NCBI RefSeq assembly: GCF_014529535.1
Contig: NW_023503509.1
Location: forward strand, 1,550,001 to 1,614,000
Source: Bradysia coprophila
Taxonomy: Eukaryota; Arthropoda; Insecta; Diptera; Sciaridae
Length of the DNA: 64,000 bases
Direction: 5' to 3'
Shown: one piece after another, positions 11,722 through 23,744 of the stretch
Layout of the letters: each line of letters opens with the position of its first letter
Position numbering within the stretch: position 1 is the stretch's first letter
Translations under genes and position numbers: made by a program
The notes under the pieces: generated by a model
Told to the model about the DNA's origin: nothing
Database searches by the model: none
Seen by the model: only the letters and a program-made list of their open reading frames with translations

Positions 11722-13990
11722 ACCACAAAATCAAAAACCATAGCAAAGAGGTTTGTTAGATGATTAAATATTTGTAGCGGTTTAACAGTTATCGCGATGT
11801 AATCACATTGAAACTTTTGCTTCTTATGTTGGAAGTATGACCCCAGTATGACGGTATCATGCTAAATCTTTTACTTCAAGGGATTAGCAAAGTTGTTGAT
11901 TTTTGTCGTTGTTGCCGATAATAGAAAAAAAAACCTTTCCTCTATTTTAAATGAAAAAAAAATTCTTAGTTCTCGTTTTAATACATGTACATGGCAGAAT
12001 TACTCTCGTCAACTGCAATCAATTTTGTCATTTCTTATCGAGACGACACATTTTCGTATACGGATAAATGAGTTAAACTTTACACATAGGCTTACGGCAT
12101 AGACCAACAGTTTTGGTACAGAAATTCGTGCAAAATTTTAAATGTTGCTTTTGATAGTTGGACTGCTTCTTAGCGCAGTTTCTGATAATCCCGTAATTTT
12201 CTTTACAAATTTTCTTCGGTTTACAATTCTATCAACAACAGTGTTTTAATGACCCAACCAATTGTTGAGAAATATTTCCATTCCTTTGTGAAAATTGGTC
12301 CTAGAGTTGTATTATGTTACAGTTGTTGCGTCGTTCACTAGAATTGTAATTCTTCTTCTTCTTCTTCTTCTTTTTCAGCCTGTTTCTGTACACTGCTGGA
12401 CGTAGGCCTCCCCAATTCTCTTCCATTCCGAACGATTAGTTGCCACTTGTTGTCAATTTGCGCCTGCAATTCTCTTTATACCATTATTCCATCTCTTTGG
12501 TGGTCTACCTCTAGGTCGAGTTTTAGGTGGCCTCCAGTTCATGATCTTTTTGGTCCAACGTTCGTCCGTCCTTCTTGTTATTTGTTCCGCCTAGCTCCAC
12601 TTTAAAGATGCTATTCTTTCCATGACATCAACGACCCTGGTTTGTTGTCGAATCCATTGATTCGTCATTCTGCCTCTGAGTGTTATTCCAAGCATTCTCC
12701 GTTCCATGGCTCTTTGTGCCACTCTTAATTTATTTTCGGAAGTTTTGTTAACGTTAACGTTTACGCTCCATATGTAAGCACAGGAAGGACACACGTATCG
12801 AACACTTTACGTTTCAGACTTTTGTTCATTTTGCTTTTGAAAATTAGCCTGAGTTTTCCGAACGCTGCCCATGCAAGACCAATTCTACGTTTTATTTCTG
12901 CAGTTTGGTTGTCTAGACCCAACTTCAATTTATGACCTAGGTACACATAACTGTCGACTCGTTCAATGACAGTATCACCAATTTTAATGTCTCCGTCGTC
13001 GTCAATGTTTGTCATGATTTTCGTTTTCGACAAATTCATCTTGAGGCCGACTTTGTTTGACTCCTTATTCAACTGTTGCAACATAATTTGCGCCTGGTCT
13101 AGATCAGCTGCCATCAGGGAGATATCATCTGCGAAACGGAGATTACTCAGGTACTCTCCATTTATGTTGATCCCCATTTCACTCCAGTCCAATTTCTTAA
13201 AAATATTCTCCAGAATCGATGTGAATAACTTAGGTGATATGGTGTAACCCTGTGTACACCTCTGCCAATTCTGAATTTTTCCGTGCTTTTATGGAGTTTT
13301 ATACACGACGTAGCATTTTTATAGACGTATCGAATTGTGATTCTGAAGTTTATTAAATCAAATCGTCTATACATTGTGATTGGAAGTACTCAGACTGGAA
13401 ATAATTTCTTTCTTGAGTATCTTCTGATGTTTTAGGCAAAATAACGTATCACATTGTTTCGACAGCTTCGAGATCCTTTTGGATTCCATTAAAAAAAGTT
13501 GAATCTTTCGGTGTAATACAAAAAAGCTTAAAGCCATCGAAAGCTCTTCAAAAGCCAAGACACAAATGCAACCGTTGGCTTTAGCTTAACACGGCAGAAC
13601 AAACCGTTAAAAAACAATTCAGAATTATATCTGAATTATTCGGAAATTTTTCAGAATTTTTTCAGAATTAAAATCTCAAAAATTAGCCCTAGTTTTAACG
13701 CCGTCAACGTTCTTTTTTTACACATCTTCTGTTAATTGTTTTAGGCCTTGATTAGACAAAATATCGTGTCAGATAGAGCACATTCTCATAAAACCAAAAC
13801 GAGGAATAGTAGATTACATTGGATGTTGCGGAGGTAGTTCATTACATGAGGGATCAATTTTGTGATACGAGCCGAACTCACAAGTGTGGTTATAAGCAAC
13901 AAGCTTTGGAAACGGTTATTTTGACAAGTGTAGAGTTTGCATATCCGAGCCGAAGGCGAGGTATGCAACTACACGAGTCAAAATAACCGT
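11722..13990. repeat. Direct segmental duplication, copy B (2269 bp)
   Basis: Second copy of 7389-9657. Here the palindromic MITE at the right end is complete (to about 14083), so B carries the longer, probably ancestral context at this end. Confidence 0.93.
12363..13374 (-). pseudogene. 5'-truncated RTE-like LINE, reverse-transcriptase C-terminal part (copy B)
   Basis: Same fragment as at 8030-9041, with the same two frameshifts, the FADD box and the (TTC)n tail. The single base difference from copy A changes Arg to Gly in the loop (NIDDDGDIKIGD) before IGDTVIERVDSYVYLG. Confidence 0.85.
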
Positions 13991-14083
13991 TTCCAAAGCG
14001 AGTTGCTTAAAACCACACGAGTGAGATCGCGAGCTCACAAAATTGATTCCGAGTGTAATGAACTACCAAGCAGCATCCAATGT
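13816..14083. mobile_element. Palindromic MITE, about 270 bp
   Basis: Two arms mirror each other from ACATTGGATG (13816) to CATCCAATGT (14083), including GTAGTTCATTAC/GTAATGAACTAC and GGTTATTTTGAC/GTCAAAATAACC close to the centre (about 13953). The whole unit could fold into a long hairpin. Copy A of the duplication retains only its left arm and centre. Confidence 0.75.
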
Positions 14084-14089
14084 ATGCTG

Positions 14090-15043
14090 TTTTATTGCCT
14101 ATCCACCCGGAATATTGTTGTTACGAGTACATTTTCCCACCCAAGGACATGAGAGTTCAAAACCAAAAGTGTTCGTGGAACACTGTTCCAGTAGACAATT
14201 GGCAGACTCTTGAATATCAAAAGAATATTCTAAATTAATGCACAATTTCATAACATTTATGTCGCGCTATTTCATTCACTGCCAGACTAATACTAAACAC
14301 AAAAACTACCGATAGCACAAAACCAACAAAAAAATCTGTTGTTGCATTGAAACGTTTAAAAACGAATCTAGTCTGCTGATGAAATCGGCTCACACTTCTT
14401 CATTATAAATTAATCCCGAAAGCATCACTGGCAACACTACTGTTTTGATGACATGTTGACAAACTACTTCGACTGTTTTGTTTTTGTGAAATGCTAGATT
14501 CATATTTTGCGTAATATTTGTCAATTTGGTGGTGTTACAATAAATTTTTCAATGAAGTGAAGAGAATACATGATAACAAAGACAGAAGTGTTCATTGTTT
14601 TTGAAAATAAGTGAAAAATGCAAAAATAAAATTGTGCGGTGTTCGTCGAAGTTGAAAAAATTGAAATTATGGCTATAGACAAAATGGCCGTCACTTTCAT
14701 TTTTGTGTTTTTTATTTCATTTTTTTCGAAAGTTTTTAATGAATTTGCTTAGATTGGTGTGCACTTAATTCAAGTGACAAAGTTTGTGATATCAAAACTA
14801 AAATAACATCGCGAGTATTGTTTCGATTTCAGTGTTAAAGAATATTTCATGTGATACATTTTTACTGATAAGTAATGAAAATCTGCTGGTATGTAATGAA
14901 AATCTCCTGATATGTAATGAATTTTCATATGAATATTCCTTCACTTGTGATGTAATGAAAAAGTTCCCATATGTAACGACCGCTTTCCGCGGGTGGGAAA
15001 TGTACGTGTAACAACAATATTCCGGGTGGAGAGGCAATAATAG
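14090..15043. mobile_element. TIR element of about 950 bp
   Basis: Inverted repeats of about 53 bp: TTATTGCCTATCCACCCGG at 14092 and its mirror CCGGGTGGAGAGGCAATAA ending at 15040, continuing through AATATTGTTGTTAC and TTTCCCACCC. The interior is AT-rich, has several TATGTAATGAAAATCT-like units (14870-14970) and no transposase. It is squeezed between two palindromic MITEs. Confidence 0.7.
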
Positions 15044-15251
15044 TACATTACTATGCAAGGGAAGTAAAGTGATATCTCGTATCCAGATGAGTAAAAGTAA
15101 CCGAGGGCTTTAGCCCGAGGTACATTTACTCATCGTGATACGAGATATCACTTTATTTTCCGTGTGTAGTACGACGTTTTACTATGCGAGTGATGTAAAG
15201 GCTATTGCCTATACATGTAATAGTCTTATTACATGCACCAGCATAGTAAAA
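15041..15251. mobile_element. Palindromic MITE family P, copy 1
   Basis: Starts TAGTACATTACTATGCAAGG and ends CACCAGCATAGTAAAA. The core CGTGATACGAGATATCAC mirrors GTGATATCTCGTATCCAG, with a GGGC loop. A second small hairpin sits in the right arm (GTGATGTAAAGG...). Copy 2 at 16103-16312 is nearly identical. Bases 15252-15906 hold nothing recognisable. Confidence 0.8.
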
Positions 15252-16006
15252 GTATTTTAACTTTCTTAGTGTCCGACTTTGCGTACATGATCTGAAAACT
15301 GAAAAGCTACGGGAAACCACAAATTTGAGTGGTAAAGTTGCTGATCGTTTTTAGAAAGTCGGCTTTTTGGCGAAATTTTATATTTTTTTGAAACTATTTC
15401 CGCACTAGTTTTCCTAGTATTGTGCTGATATTGTAAAAACGCTTATCGATAGACTTTTTTGTATCAACACTCATCAAACTCATATGGACGCCGAAATCCA
15501 TACGTTCTAAATTTCATTCGGAATACCTGTTTCTATGACCAGCTGAACCTCAGGCTCAGAACAGGTCATGTTGCACCTGTTTAAGTTGAAGTTTACCCAG
15601 ATCGGATTTACAGTGCTTGAACGAAATTTGTGAATGATTTTGTACCAACTGGCCTTTGGCATTGTTTGTTGAATCGGATGTACCCTTTACACATGTACTT
15701 AGTAAACGAACCGTTAGAAACCAGCTGTTGCAAAGTTATGCACAGAAGGTACCTTTATGAGTGTAAAACTGATACTGTATCTGATCTCGTATGACCTGAA
15801 ACCTAAAACTCCATCCATTTCAGCTTTTAGTAAAACATTTTTTTCCCTAAATTTTGTGACATTTTCTCGAATCTTTCTACATTTCTCCAAATTTTCCTTT
15901 TTTTGAAGTTCAGGAATATACGAGGGGGAAACTAAGCAAGCAAATCTTGTGCCATATATTTGCTATTGGTCTAACTATTGGCGCATCTATTAGCACACTA
16001 TTTCCT

Positions 16007-16059
16007 TCTATTTGCCCACTATTTCCTTCTATTGACGTACTATTTCCTTCTATTGGCGC
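16007..16059. repeat. Short tandem repeat, three CTATTTCCTTCTATT units
   Basis: Three units of about 20 bp, followed by GGCGCAAATAGCAAATAGCAC. Low-copy and imperfect. Confidence 0.6.
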
Positions 16060-16102
16060 AAATAGCAAATAGCACCTGTCCCAGTATTTGCCCCTCGGGA
16101 AT

Positions 16103-16312
16103 AGTACATTACTATGCAAGGGAAGTAAAGTGATATCTCGTATCCAGATGATAAAAAGTATCCGAGGGCGGCAGCCCGAGGTACTTTTACTCATCGTGAT
16201 ACGAGATATCACTTTAATTTCCGTGTGTAGGACGACGTTTTACTATGCGAGTGATGTAAAGGCTATTGCCTATACATGTAATAGCCTTATTACATGCACC
16301 AGCATAGTAAAA
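16103..16312. mobile_element. Palindromic MITE family P, copy 2
   Basis: Same orientation and almost the same length as 15041-15251, with only scattered differences, for instance in the central loop (GGCGGCAGCCC instead of GGCTTTAGCCC). It lies just upstream of the first recognised macoilin exon. Confidence 0.8.
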
Positions 16313-16568
16313 TGTTGGAAAATTCAAGAAAATATGGGGAAATGTTTTACCAAAAGTAATCCCTGACTTAAAGTTCATTAAAAAGAAAGCAAAACCTGAC
16401 CTAAACAAACTTAATAATTTGAGACTTCGGGTCATATCAAACCCGATCTGCTCCGAGCGTTACATTTGGCCTAGGAGGTGACATAGTTTCGTCTGCGATC
16501 TTTTTTAGGAAGCTTTTCCGCAGCAAACAAAATTGCCATTATTTAACGAAATTTCTTACTCTTTCCAG

Positions 16569-19500
16569 CAATACCCTTTTGTACATTAAATTTCTCGTTT
16601 TGTGGGCGATTGTAATCACATGTGACTACATGCTAGAGTTTCGTTTTGAATTTTTGTGGCCATTTTGGCTATTACTACGTTCAGTGCACGACTCATTCAA
16701 GTATAAAGGATTGGTGAGTAAATTCTACGAACTATTACCTGCAGAAGTGTTCACAGTACGGTCCAAATTTCTTGCAGGCATTTTCCGTGATGTTTGTTTG
16801 CATTGCCATTACGTCAGACCTTGTCTGTCTATTTTTTATACCTGTTCATTGGCTGTTCTTCGCAGCGAGTACATACGTCTGGGTGCAGTATGGCAGGGTG
16901 AGCAAGAAATCTAGTTTCCTTTTCGACTTTACAGCAATGCTAAATGGCAACTTGAATTCGTATTTGCAGGAAGTATGGCATTCTGACAAGGGTATTTGTC
17001 TACCCACAATCTTCTTATGGATGCTGTTTGTATATTTGGAAGCAGCGATTCGATGGAAAGACAGTAGACACATGCCACATTTAGACTTGTGCAGACCATT
17101 CGCTGCGCATTGGTGAGTGAACTTTAGGGCTCAAATCCGGCGTACATTACGACTTATGTGTTCCGTTTGTCTTTCCATTACATTTCAGCATCGGTTATCC
17201 AGTGACTACATTAGGCTTTGGCTTTAAGAGTTATGTGGGATATCGAATACGGCAGCGAAAGCAACGTGAAGTGGCTAAAGAGAACGAATTTTATATGCAA
17301 TTACTGCAGCAGGCACTTCCGCAAGAGGATGCCGCTGATGACACAACACAGGCCGACTTCAGTGTGGATCTGCAAAAAGAATTGTCGATCACGACGGCAT
17401 CATCAGCCAACAATAGTTTTAGCAATCATCATAAAAATGCTCAAAACAGTAGCAAAACATTAAATTTAAGTGGTATGTCGAATGGCAGTGCGGTAGTACA
17501 TGTGTCCACACCGAACGGTGTTCAACAAAATTCGCATAAAAATTCGCACAGACGTAGTCTAGACAAAGATCGAGGTGATCGAGGCGGCGGCGGTGGCGGC
17601 GATACGCCGAACAATTCCGGTAGAGCACTGTCGTCCGATTCGAATGCTATGTCCTCCAAAATGTCATATCATCAAAACCATTCGTACAAGGAGTCAAACA
17701 AATCGTCCAACAGTGATAACAAAAGTGATCGCGGCGAAAAAGAGACGATTTCATATCGCAACAAAGAACAATTCGATAAAGAGAAACAAAATTGTGGTTA
17801 CGATTTACAAAACAGTGTTACTAAGTCAGTAGAATTTAAGACCAGTGTTAATGGTAAACATGCTTCCGGTACCGATTCACCACATTCGAAAAATGATGGC
17901 TCAAAAATACACAATAGTAATAACAGTTTGAATCATATGGACTATAGTGTGGACAGTGAAAAATCATCCATATCATTGCAATCAAACGCATCAACATTGT
18001 CGTCGAACAAACCTCATCTGAATGGCGGAATTGTAAATTACGATCACGAAATCAACAATGAAACGACGACTGAGGTCACCGAGAAGATTAAAGGTAAGAG
18101 ATTCCGCTTCATAGTTCGTGTTGCTGGTTGACCATTTCCATATTTGTTGAACTTAAAAGGCAATGTCCGTCAATTCTCGATGTCCCAAATTTTTAATAAT
18201 ATTTTGACTCCTCTCCAAGATTTATTGGTCTCCCGAGAAATGAAGAGCCCATTTCTTTGTATAAAAAAAAAACAAAATCGCAGGACTGATGCACATTACC
18301 ACTAAGCTTCCGAAACCCAACTAGGGTTATCGAACTCTTCAACTCTTCACTGTTTTTTATGAATTCTGTGCTAGATTTTTATCCGCTTGCCAACCAAATT
18401 CTTGAACCGATTTTTGACCCCGGCTTTTTAATTCAAACTTTTTAATTGGAAAGAACCATACGAGCCTGAATGCTTAGGGCCTATTTTCCGGAATTGTAAT
18501 TCAAATTGAAAATCTTTAAAAAAATCCATAAATTATGTCTCTCTGTTGTCCGACCAACCACCCTAACCATAAGATATGATGCCAATATCCCTGGACAAAA
18601 GAACAATAGTCATGATACTGGAACCAACCTTTCAGAAATAACCATTCTTTTGGAAGGATTCTTCAAGGATTCTTTTGAAAAACAGCCTACCGAAATCGGA
18701 GGCATTTTCCAGTGGCCTTTTTATATGTGCCCAGGAAGGTATTCGATCCTAGGAGCCAAAACCATTTTCAAAAAAATTCTTCGAAGCTTGTGTGGCTGGT
18801 GAAAGATGATCAAAAACCGAAAACTTGCAATTTTCTTGCAAACATTTCTCCAGTTGCACGAGCCGTAGAGGGTCAATAGAAAGATAATGTACTATTGGTT
18901 TTAAAATTCATCCACTCTGATGAGCAGTTAAAGTTTTCAACTGTAGGCATCTACGATGAAATAGAAGTTGAAATGTTTAAGTGCCCTACCCATATTTCAT
19001 CGCATTGTTCAAATGTTAGAATTTTCGTACTGCGCGCAAAAGTCCATGTTCAAATGTTACAATTTTGCATCCTACGCGCAAGAGTTCATCTGAAATGTAA
19101 CAATTTTCGTACTACGCGCAAAAGTCCATGTTGTAACATTTTCACATGGACTTTTGCGCGTAGTACGAAAATTGTTACATTTCAGATGGACTTTTGCGCG
19201 TAGTACGAAAATTCTAACATTTGAACAATGCGATGAAATATGGGCACTTAAACATTTCAACTTCTATTTCATTGTAGATGCATCTAAGCCCATAAGACCC
19301 AAAAGCACATAAAATTACCTTTCAAATGATACCTCACACGACCGTGTACGTTTTGTGTACCTCGCGAAATTTCTGTAAGAACAGTGTAAGTCATCGCTTG
19401 AAAACTTTAACTGCACATATTTCGGCTCAATAGTACATGTGATTACCTTTGTAATGACACCCCACATGTCCCTATACGGCTCGTGCAACTGAAGAAATTT

Positions 19501-22500
19501 TTGTAAGAAAATTGCAGGTGTTCGGTTTTTGATCTTCTTTCACCAGCCACACAAGCTTAGAAGAATTTTTTTTGAAAGTGGTTTTGGCTTCTTGGGTCGA
19601 ATACTTTTCTAGGCACATATGAAAAAAAGTCCACTGAAAAATGTCTCCGTTTTCGGTGGGCTGTTTTTCAAAAGAATCCCTCTAATCATCTTTAGATGCA
19701 TTATCATCGACAGTAGCGATGACCTTCGGTTGATGAAATCCTACATTTAGTAAAATGAGCAAAGGTTTCCAATATTCCCTGAAATTTGCTAGAATTGACC
19801 ATTAGCAAAGTTGAGAAATTCTTTCAAATTTTAGCAAATTGTGGAACATAAATTTCACAAAATGGCTCTGGAATATACAAACAAAGTAAATTTTTCACTA
19901 GACACCAGGCGATACTAAAGTGGAAACAGATTCAATTATATCGCCTTATGCTTGCCGCCACGGTGGGGTTGAATAAAACTTAAATAGAGTCGCGACATCA
20001 CCTCTGATTTTGTTCATGTTCTGGTTGAGGGACTTGAGTACTACACGAAACTGTATTCAGTTTTCGGATCTGTCCGGCCGTTTCGGAGAACCGGCACACG
20101 TGACCGTGCGGGACCCACAAGTTAATTTAAATACAGATTGTTATAGCAATGGATAGAGAGACTAATTATAAGTTAATTCGTGTAAAAATTGCTTCTCTCA
20201 ACAACCTGGCCACGGAGCAGCAGCCAGCTAAAGTCGAAATTTCGACATTTTTGAATGATGATATGTCCAAGACGAAAAATGTTTTAAACTCTTTGAATGG
20301 CGATATTCGTAGAGGATTCCATGCTCGATTAAACGCCGAGAATGGATTTTACAAAATTTGTCTGAATTGTACATTATTTGAAAAATTTTATTTTCACCAT
20401 CCTCGACGAAACTTCAACTCATCTTTAATACACATGTAGACCCTTTTTGTATCAAAACAATAATGCCCAATCAGCATGCAGTCTTAGCTTTACAACGATA
20501 CCAAACTTGCCATACCATCCTCACAACAAGTGTCTGTTACGACATTTTGTTTGCAGCAAGGTCAAATACGACGAAATTTTCGATTTATCATCCATCTTCG
20601 CAACGTCTTTCTTGATAAATAAGTGACGTTTATGCTTAAGGTCTTAAGATCTATGACGATATTACACAAAATACCGTTTTAGAATTTCTGTATGTGAAAC
20701 CTGCTTCTGTAAGATATCGTGTTCTAATTTTTGTAGTAAAAGACAGGTATTGGTCCCCTGAAACCAAAAATATTTTTTGATGTGATGAAATGAGAAACTT
20801 TTGTTGCCTTTTTTGGGAAAAACGTTGAACGCAACTCAGATCGTGTGTATTGTCACACTGCGGCCTCGAGTGACAATGTACTCATCGTGTGCCTACAAAG
20901 GCATTTATCACCGAGTTGCACACATCGTTTTCTCAATAATGACAAGGAAAGTTTTACTTTTCGTCAGTGAGTTGAGAAAATTGTTATTCCCAAAATATAA
21001 GCCCTGCCTTGAAGACATTCCAGCCCAAGAAATAATTCAACTGTTTCGCATGAAATTCAATTTTAAGAGTCGTGATATAAATCATAATCGCCACGAAAGA
21101 GAATAACATTTTTGATGTGGGCTATTGCAAAGTGTCGCGAAACAAAAAATTATCTCTCATAAATTTACTTTGTCGCTCAGTGCTTCTCCTAATACTACTT
21201 AGCGATTGCTGGACTCCGGGGCAGCAATTTCACATCGTTTACAACTCGAAAACAACTCATTTCAATGAAAGACGAATGTATAAGAACACCCACCAGCATA
21301 AACCAAGCTTCAACTTTATTTCACATTCATGCAAAAATAGCTGTCCTGCGTGCATGGAAATAATGCGATATCCTGGTAACGTAGCTACCGAGAATTCTTT
21401 TTTTTCGCAAAAATTTGTTAACCGGAAAATCGAGTCTTCGTCGAACAAAATTCACCGGCAAAAGTTTGGACCTGGTAGTAAATTTTACGTATTTGGATAA
21501 CGGAAACTTTGACTCAGTCACCAGAGAGAAAGCCTGATTTCCATGCTCGCTGTCCTCAGTAGTCCTATGTATCTTTGATCTTAGGTTTGTTCAAAACCTA
21601 TGATTTTCACACCTCGGCAACATTACCAATGTAACAACATTACGCATTCGAATGATTTTCACGTAGGAAAAAATGCAGAATCAAATCTACGATTTTCCAC
21701 GCAATAGCTCCTCGAATAAACTTCAAATTTTGAAGCCATTCAGCCTTTGGTCACGAAGTCAATGTATTTGTTTTAACCATTTAGAAACCTGTTGTTGTGC
21801 TATTAGCACAAGTGGTATTTGATAATTAGAGTAATTATAACCTAATCAATTATGATTTCTCTAAGGTTTGATACGAAAACTTTTACCTCGTTCATTTCAG
21901 CAAACATTTTACGTAAAAACAGGCGGAGAAAAATAAGAAGTCACAATTACAATCCAATTCTCTTCATTCCACTTCCGCATGCATTACCAATTTTAAGACA
22001 TTTACGTACAAAATGTGGAATAAATACCATCAGTTGCGTTGTTTGAAAATGTGACTTCCATATTTTCTCTCGCTGTAACTCCACATTAGCCGAAGGTGCT
22101 AATTTGTTTGCTGTCGATTGTCGATAACAGATGACGAGGTCGCTACTAAAAGAAATTTTGTTTCTAATTTGATTAACTTGATATGTCCACATTGTATCAG
22201 GAAACTATTTACTAGTTTCAGAGTTAGAATTACGATCTTAGACAGATTATAGTTCCAATTGAATAACAAACGAAAATGTTTCTTTCAGGCCGTAAAAACC
22301 GCATCAAACAAAAGGACGTCACATCAATTCCGAAAGACAATCATCACAACAATTCGTCATCTTCATCAGCAACAGCAGCACCAGCAGCCGGTGGCCAAAA
22401 TGATATTGCTGAAAACCTGACAAGTTCAAATACACAACAAACGCAACCGACTGTACCACAAATTTGCGAATCATGTGTTCGACTGGAATCGGAGGTGAAG

Positions 22501-23744
22501 AAAATCAAATCCGATGTGAGCCACTACAAGCAAGTAGAAAACGAACTGAAACAAAAGATTGAGTCGAATTCGAATGCAAAATCCAGTTTGCATGCTAAGC
22601 AGAAGGAGAACGATGAACTGGACAAAAAGTTTGTGTTCCGCTTCGCGTTGCGGTGTTTGGGTTACTAATGTGCGTTTCGCTTTAGATTGCAAGAACTGTT
22701 GTCAACGCGACAAATCGATCGACAGAGTATACAGAATTGTGAACGCAGAATAACCGAGGAACGTCGACAGCGACAGACGTTGGAATCTCAACTGAATTCA
22801 GAGCGGAAACAAAGGAAATTGGTGGAAGAGAAGTTAAGGTAATTTAATCGACGTTCAGCGAACTGATTTACAGCGTGGATTAAACAATGATAATTCCGTA
22901 GAACGGAGTGTGGAGAGGCCTGTAAGCAAAGAAAACTTCAACTCGAGGCTGAATGTAAGCAGCTTCGTCGTGAGTTACTACTCTCCGATGATTGCAAGAA
23001 ATCAATCGAACAGCAAAACCGAAACTATGAACAAGAGGTGAGCCTTACCTAATGTGATGGTGTACTGTCGTTTACTAATTTCATTTCTTCAATTCCAGCT
23101 ACGACAGTATGAAGCTAAATTTCATAACCGCGAAGGAAGGGAGGTGTTAATAACCGCTTTGCAATCGATGCAAGAGAAGAACTCAACGCTCGAGAAAAAT
23201 TTGTCGGCTGAAACCCGTGTGAAGCTGGATCTATTTTCAGCTCTGGGGGAAGCCAAGCGACAGCTGGAAATCAGAGACAGTAAATATCTCGAAATGACTT
23301 GTCAAACGTTTGCTAAACCAATTCATTTCCCCAGATATGATTCGCAGCAAGGACAAAGAAGTGATCGAGCTCAAGGCGAAAATTGCCCAATTGCTAGCGG
23401 TCATGCCCTCCGTACCATCCGAGTCATTTTGTTTGCCGCCATGTTCATCAACAGGTAGTTCAATGTTGCGCTTAAATGATTCACCATCTTTGCAAGGTCC
23501 GTCAAGTCCAATGTCCCACAAACGTCTCGGCGGTTCGCCACTCATAAGCCAACTGCAAAGTCTCGGCGTATTCACGTCCTCGTCTTCGAACCAAGCGCTG
23601 TCTCAATCGTCCGTGGTCGTACCACACAGTGGGGGTCAATCTGCACTAATGAATCAAGGGCAAAATAATAATAGCGCCTCCAATCTCGATCCGAATGCAA
23701 CGGTTTATACGCCGAAAAATTTAGTCAATGGCACAGAGGCCTGA
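16569..23744 (+). CDS. Macoilin (TMEM57 family), 9 exons, 5' incomplete
   Basis: Exons: 16569-16713, 16778-16897, 16970-17112, 17189-18093, 22289-22628, 22686-22838, 22902-23037, 23099-23279, 23335-23744; 2533 bp, 843 residues visible plus TGA-terminated end. Macoilin is a conserved ER/neuronal multi-pass membrane protein that affects neuronal excitability in worms. Seen: N-terminal membrane block (LLYIKFLVLWAIVITCDYML, then EFLWPFWLLLRSV, AFSVMFVC..., ICLPTIFLWMLFVYLEAAIRW), the hallmark LDLCRPFAAHCIGYPVTTLG across the exon 3/4 junction, KENEFYMQLLQQALP, and a long Ser/Asn-rich linker with a Gly6 run. A C-terminal coiled coil contains RRITEERRQRQTLE and SAETRVKLDLFSALGEAKRQ; the end has LDPNATVYTP. 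Splice phases agree throughout. Odd points: the exon with the start Met and the basic N-terminus was not found upstream; residues Gly-Arg-Glu sit where other macoilins run VQY directly into VWH; intron 4 is 4195 bp while the others are 55-76 bp. Confidence 0.92.
18667..19680. mobile_element. About 1-kb imperfect palindrome (foldback) in macoilin intron 4
   Basis: The left arm runs inward from GGATTCTTTTGAAAAACAGC (18667); the right arm ends GCTGTTTTTCAAAAGAATCC (19679). Matching inner landmarks include CTTGTGTGGCTGGTGAAAG/CTTTCACCAGCCACACAAG. The centre, near 19136, is highly matched, with tandem TACGCGCAAAAGTCCAT units on both sides. Arms differ by a few indels. No coding capacity. A truncated relative is at 39083-39893. 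The rest of the intron (19681-22288) holds only isolated frames, the longest 127 codons at 21117-21500. Confidence 0.8.

Noticed and set aside
7389..13990. Idea that the 2.27-kb repeats are LTRs of one element
   Set aside because: No TG...CA ends, primer-binding site, polypurine tract or gag/pol between them, and the repeats contain a LINE fragment.
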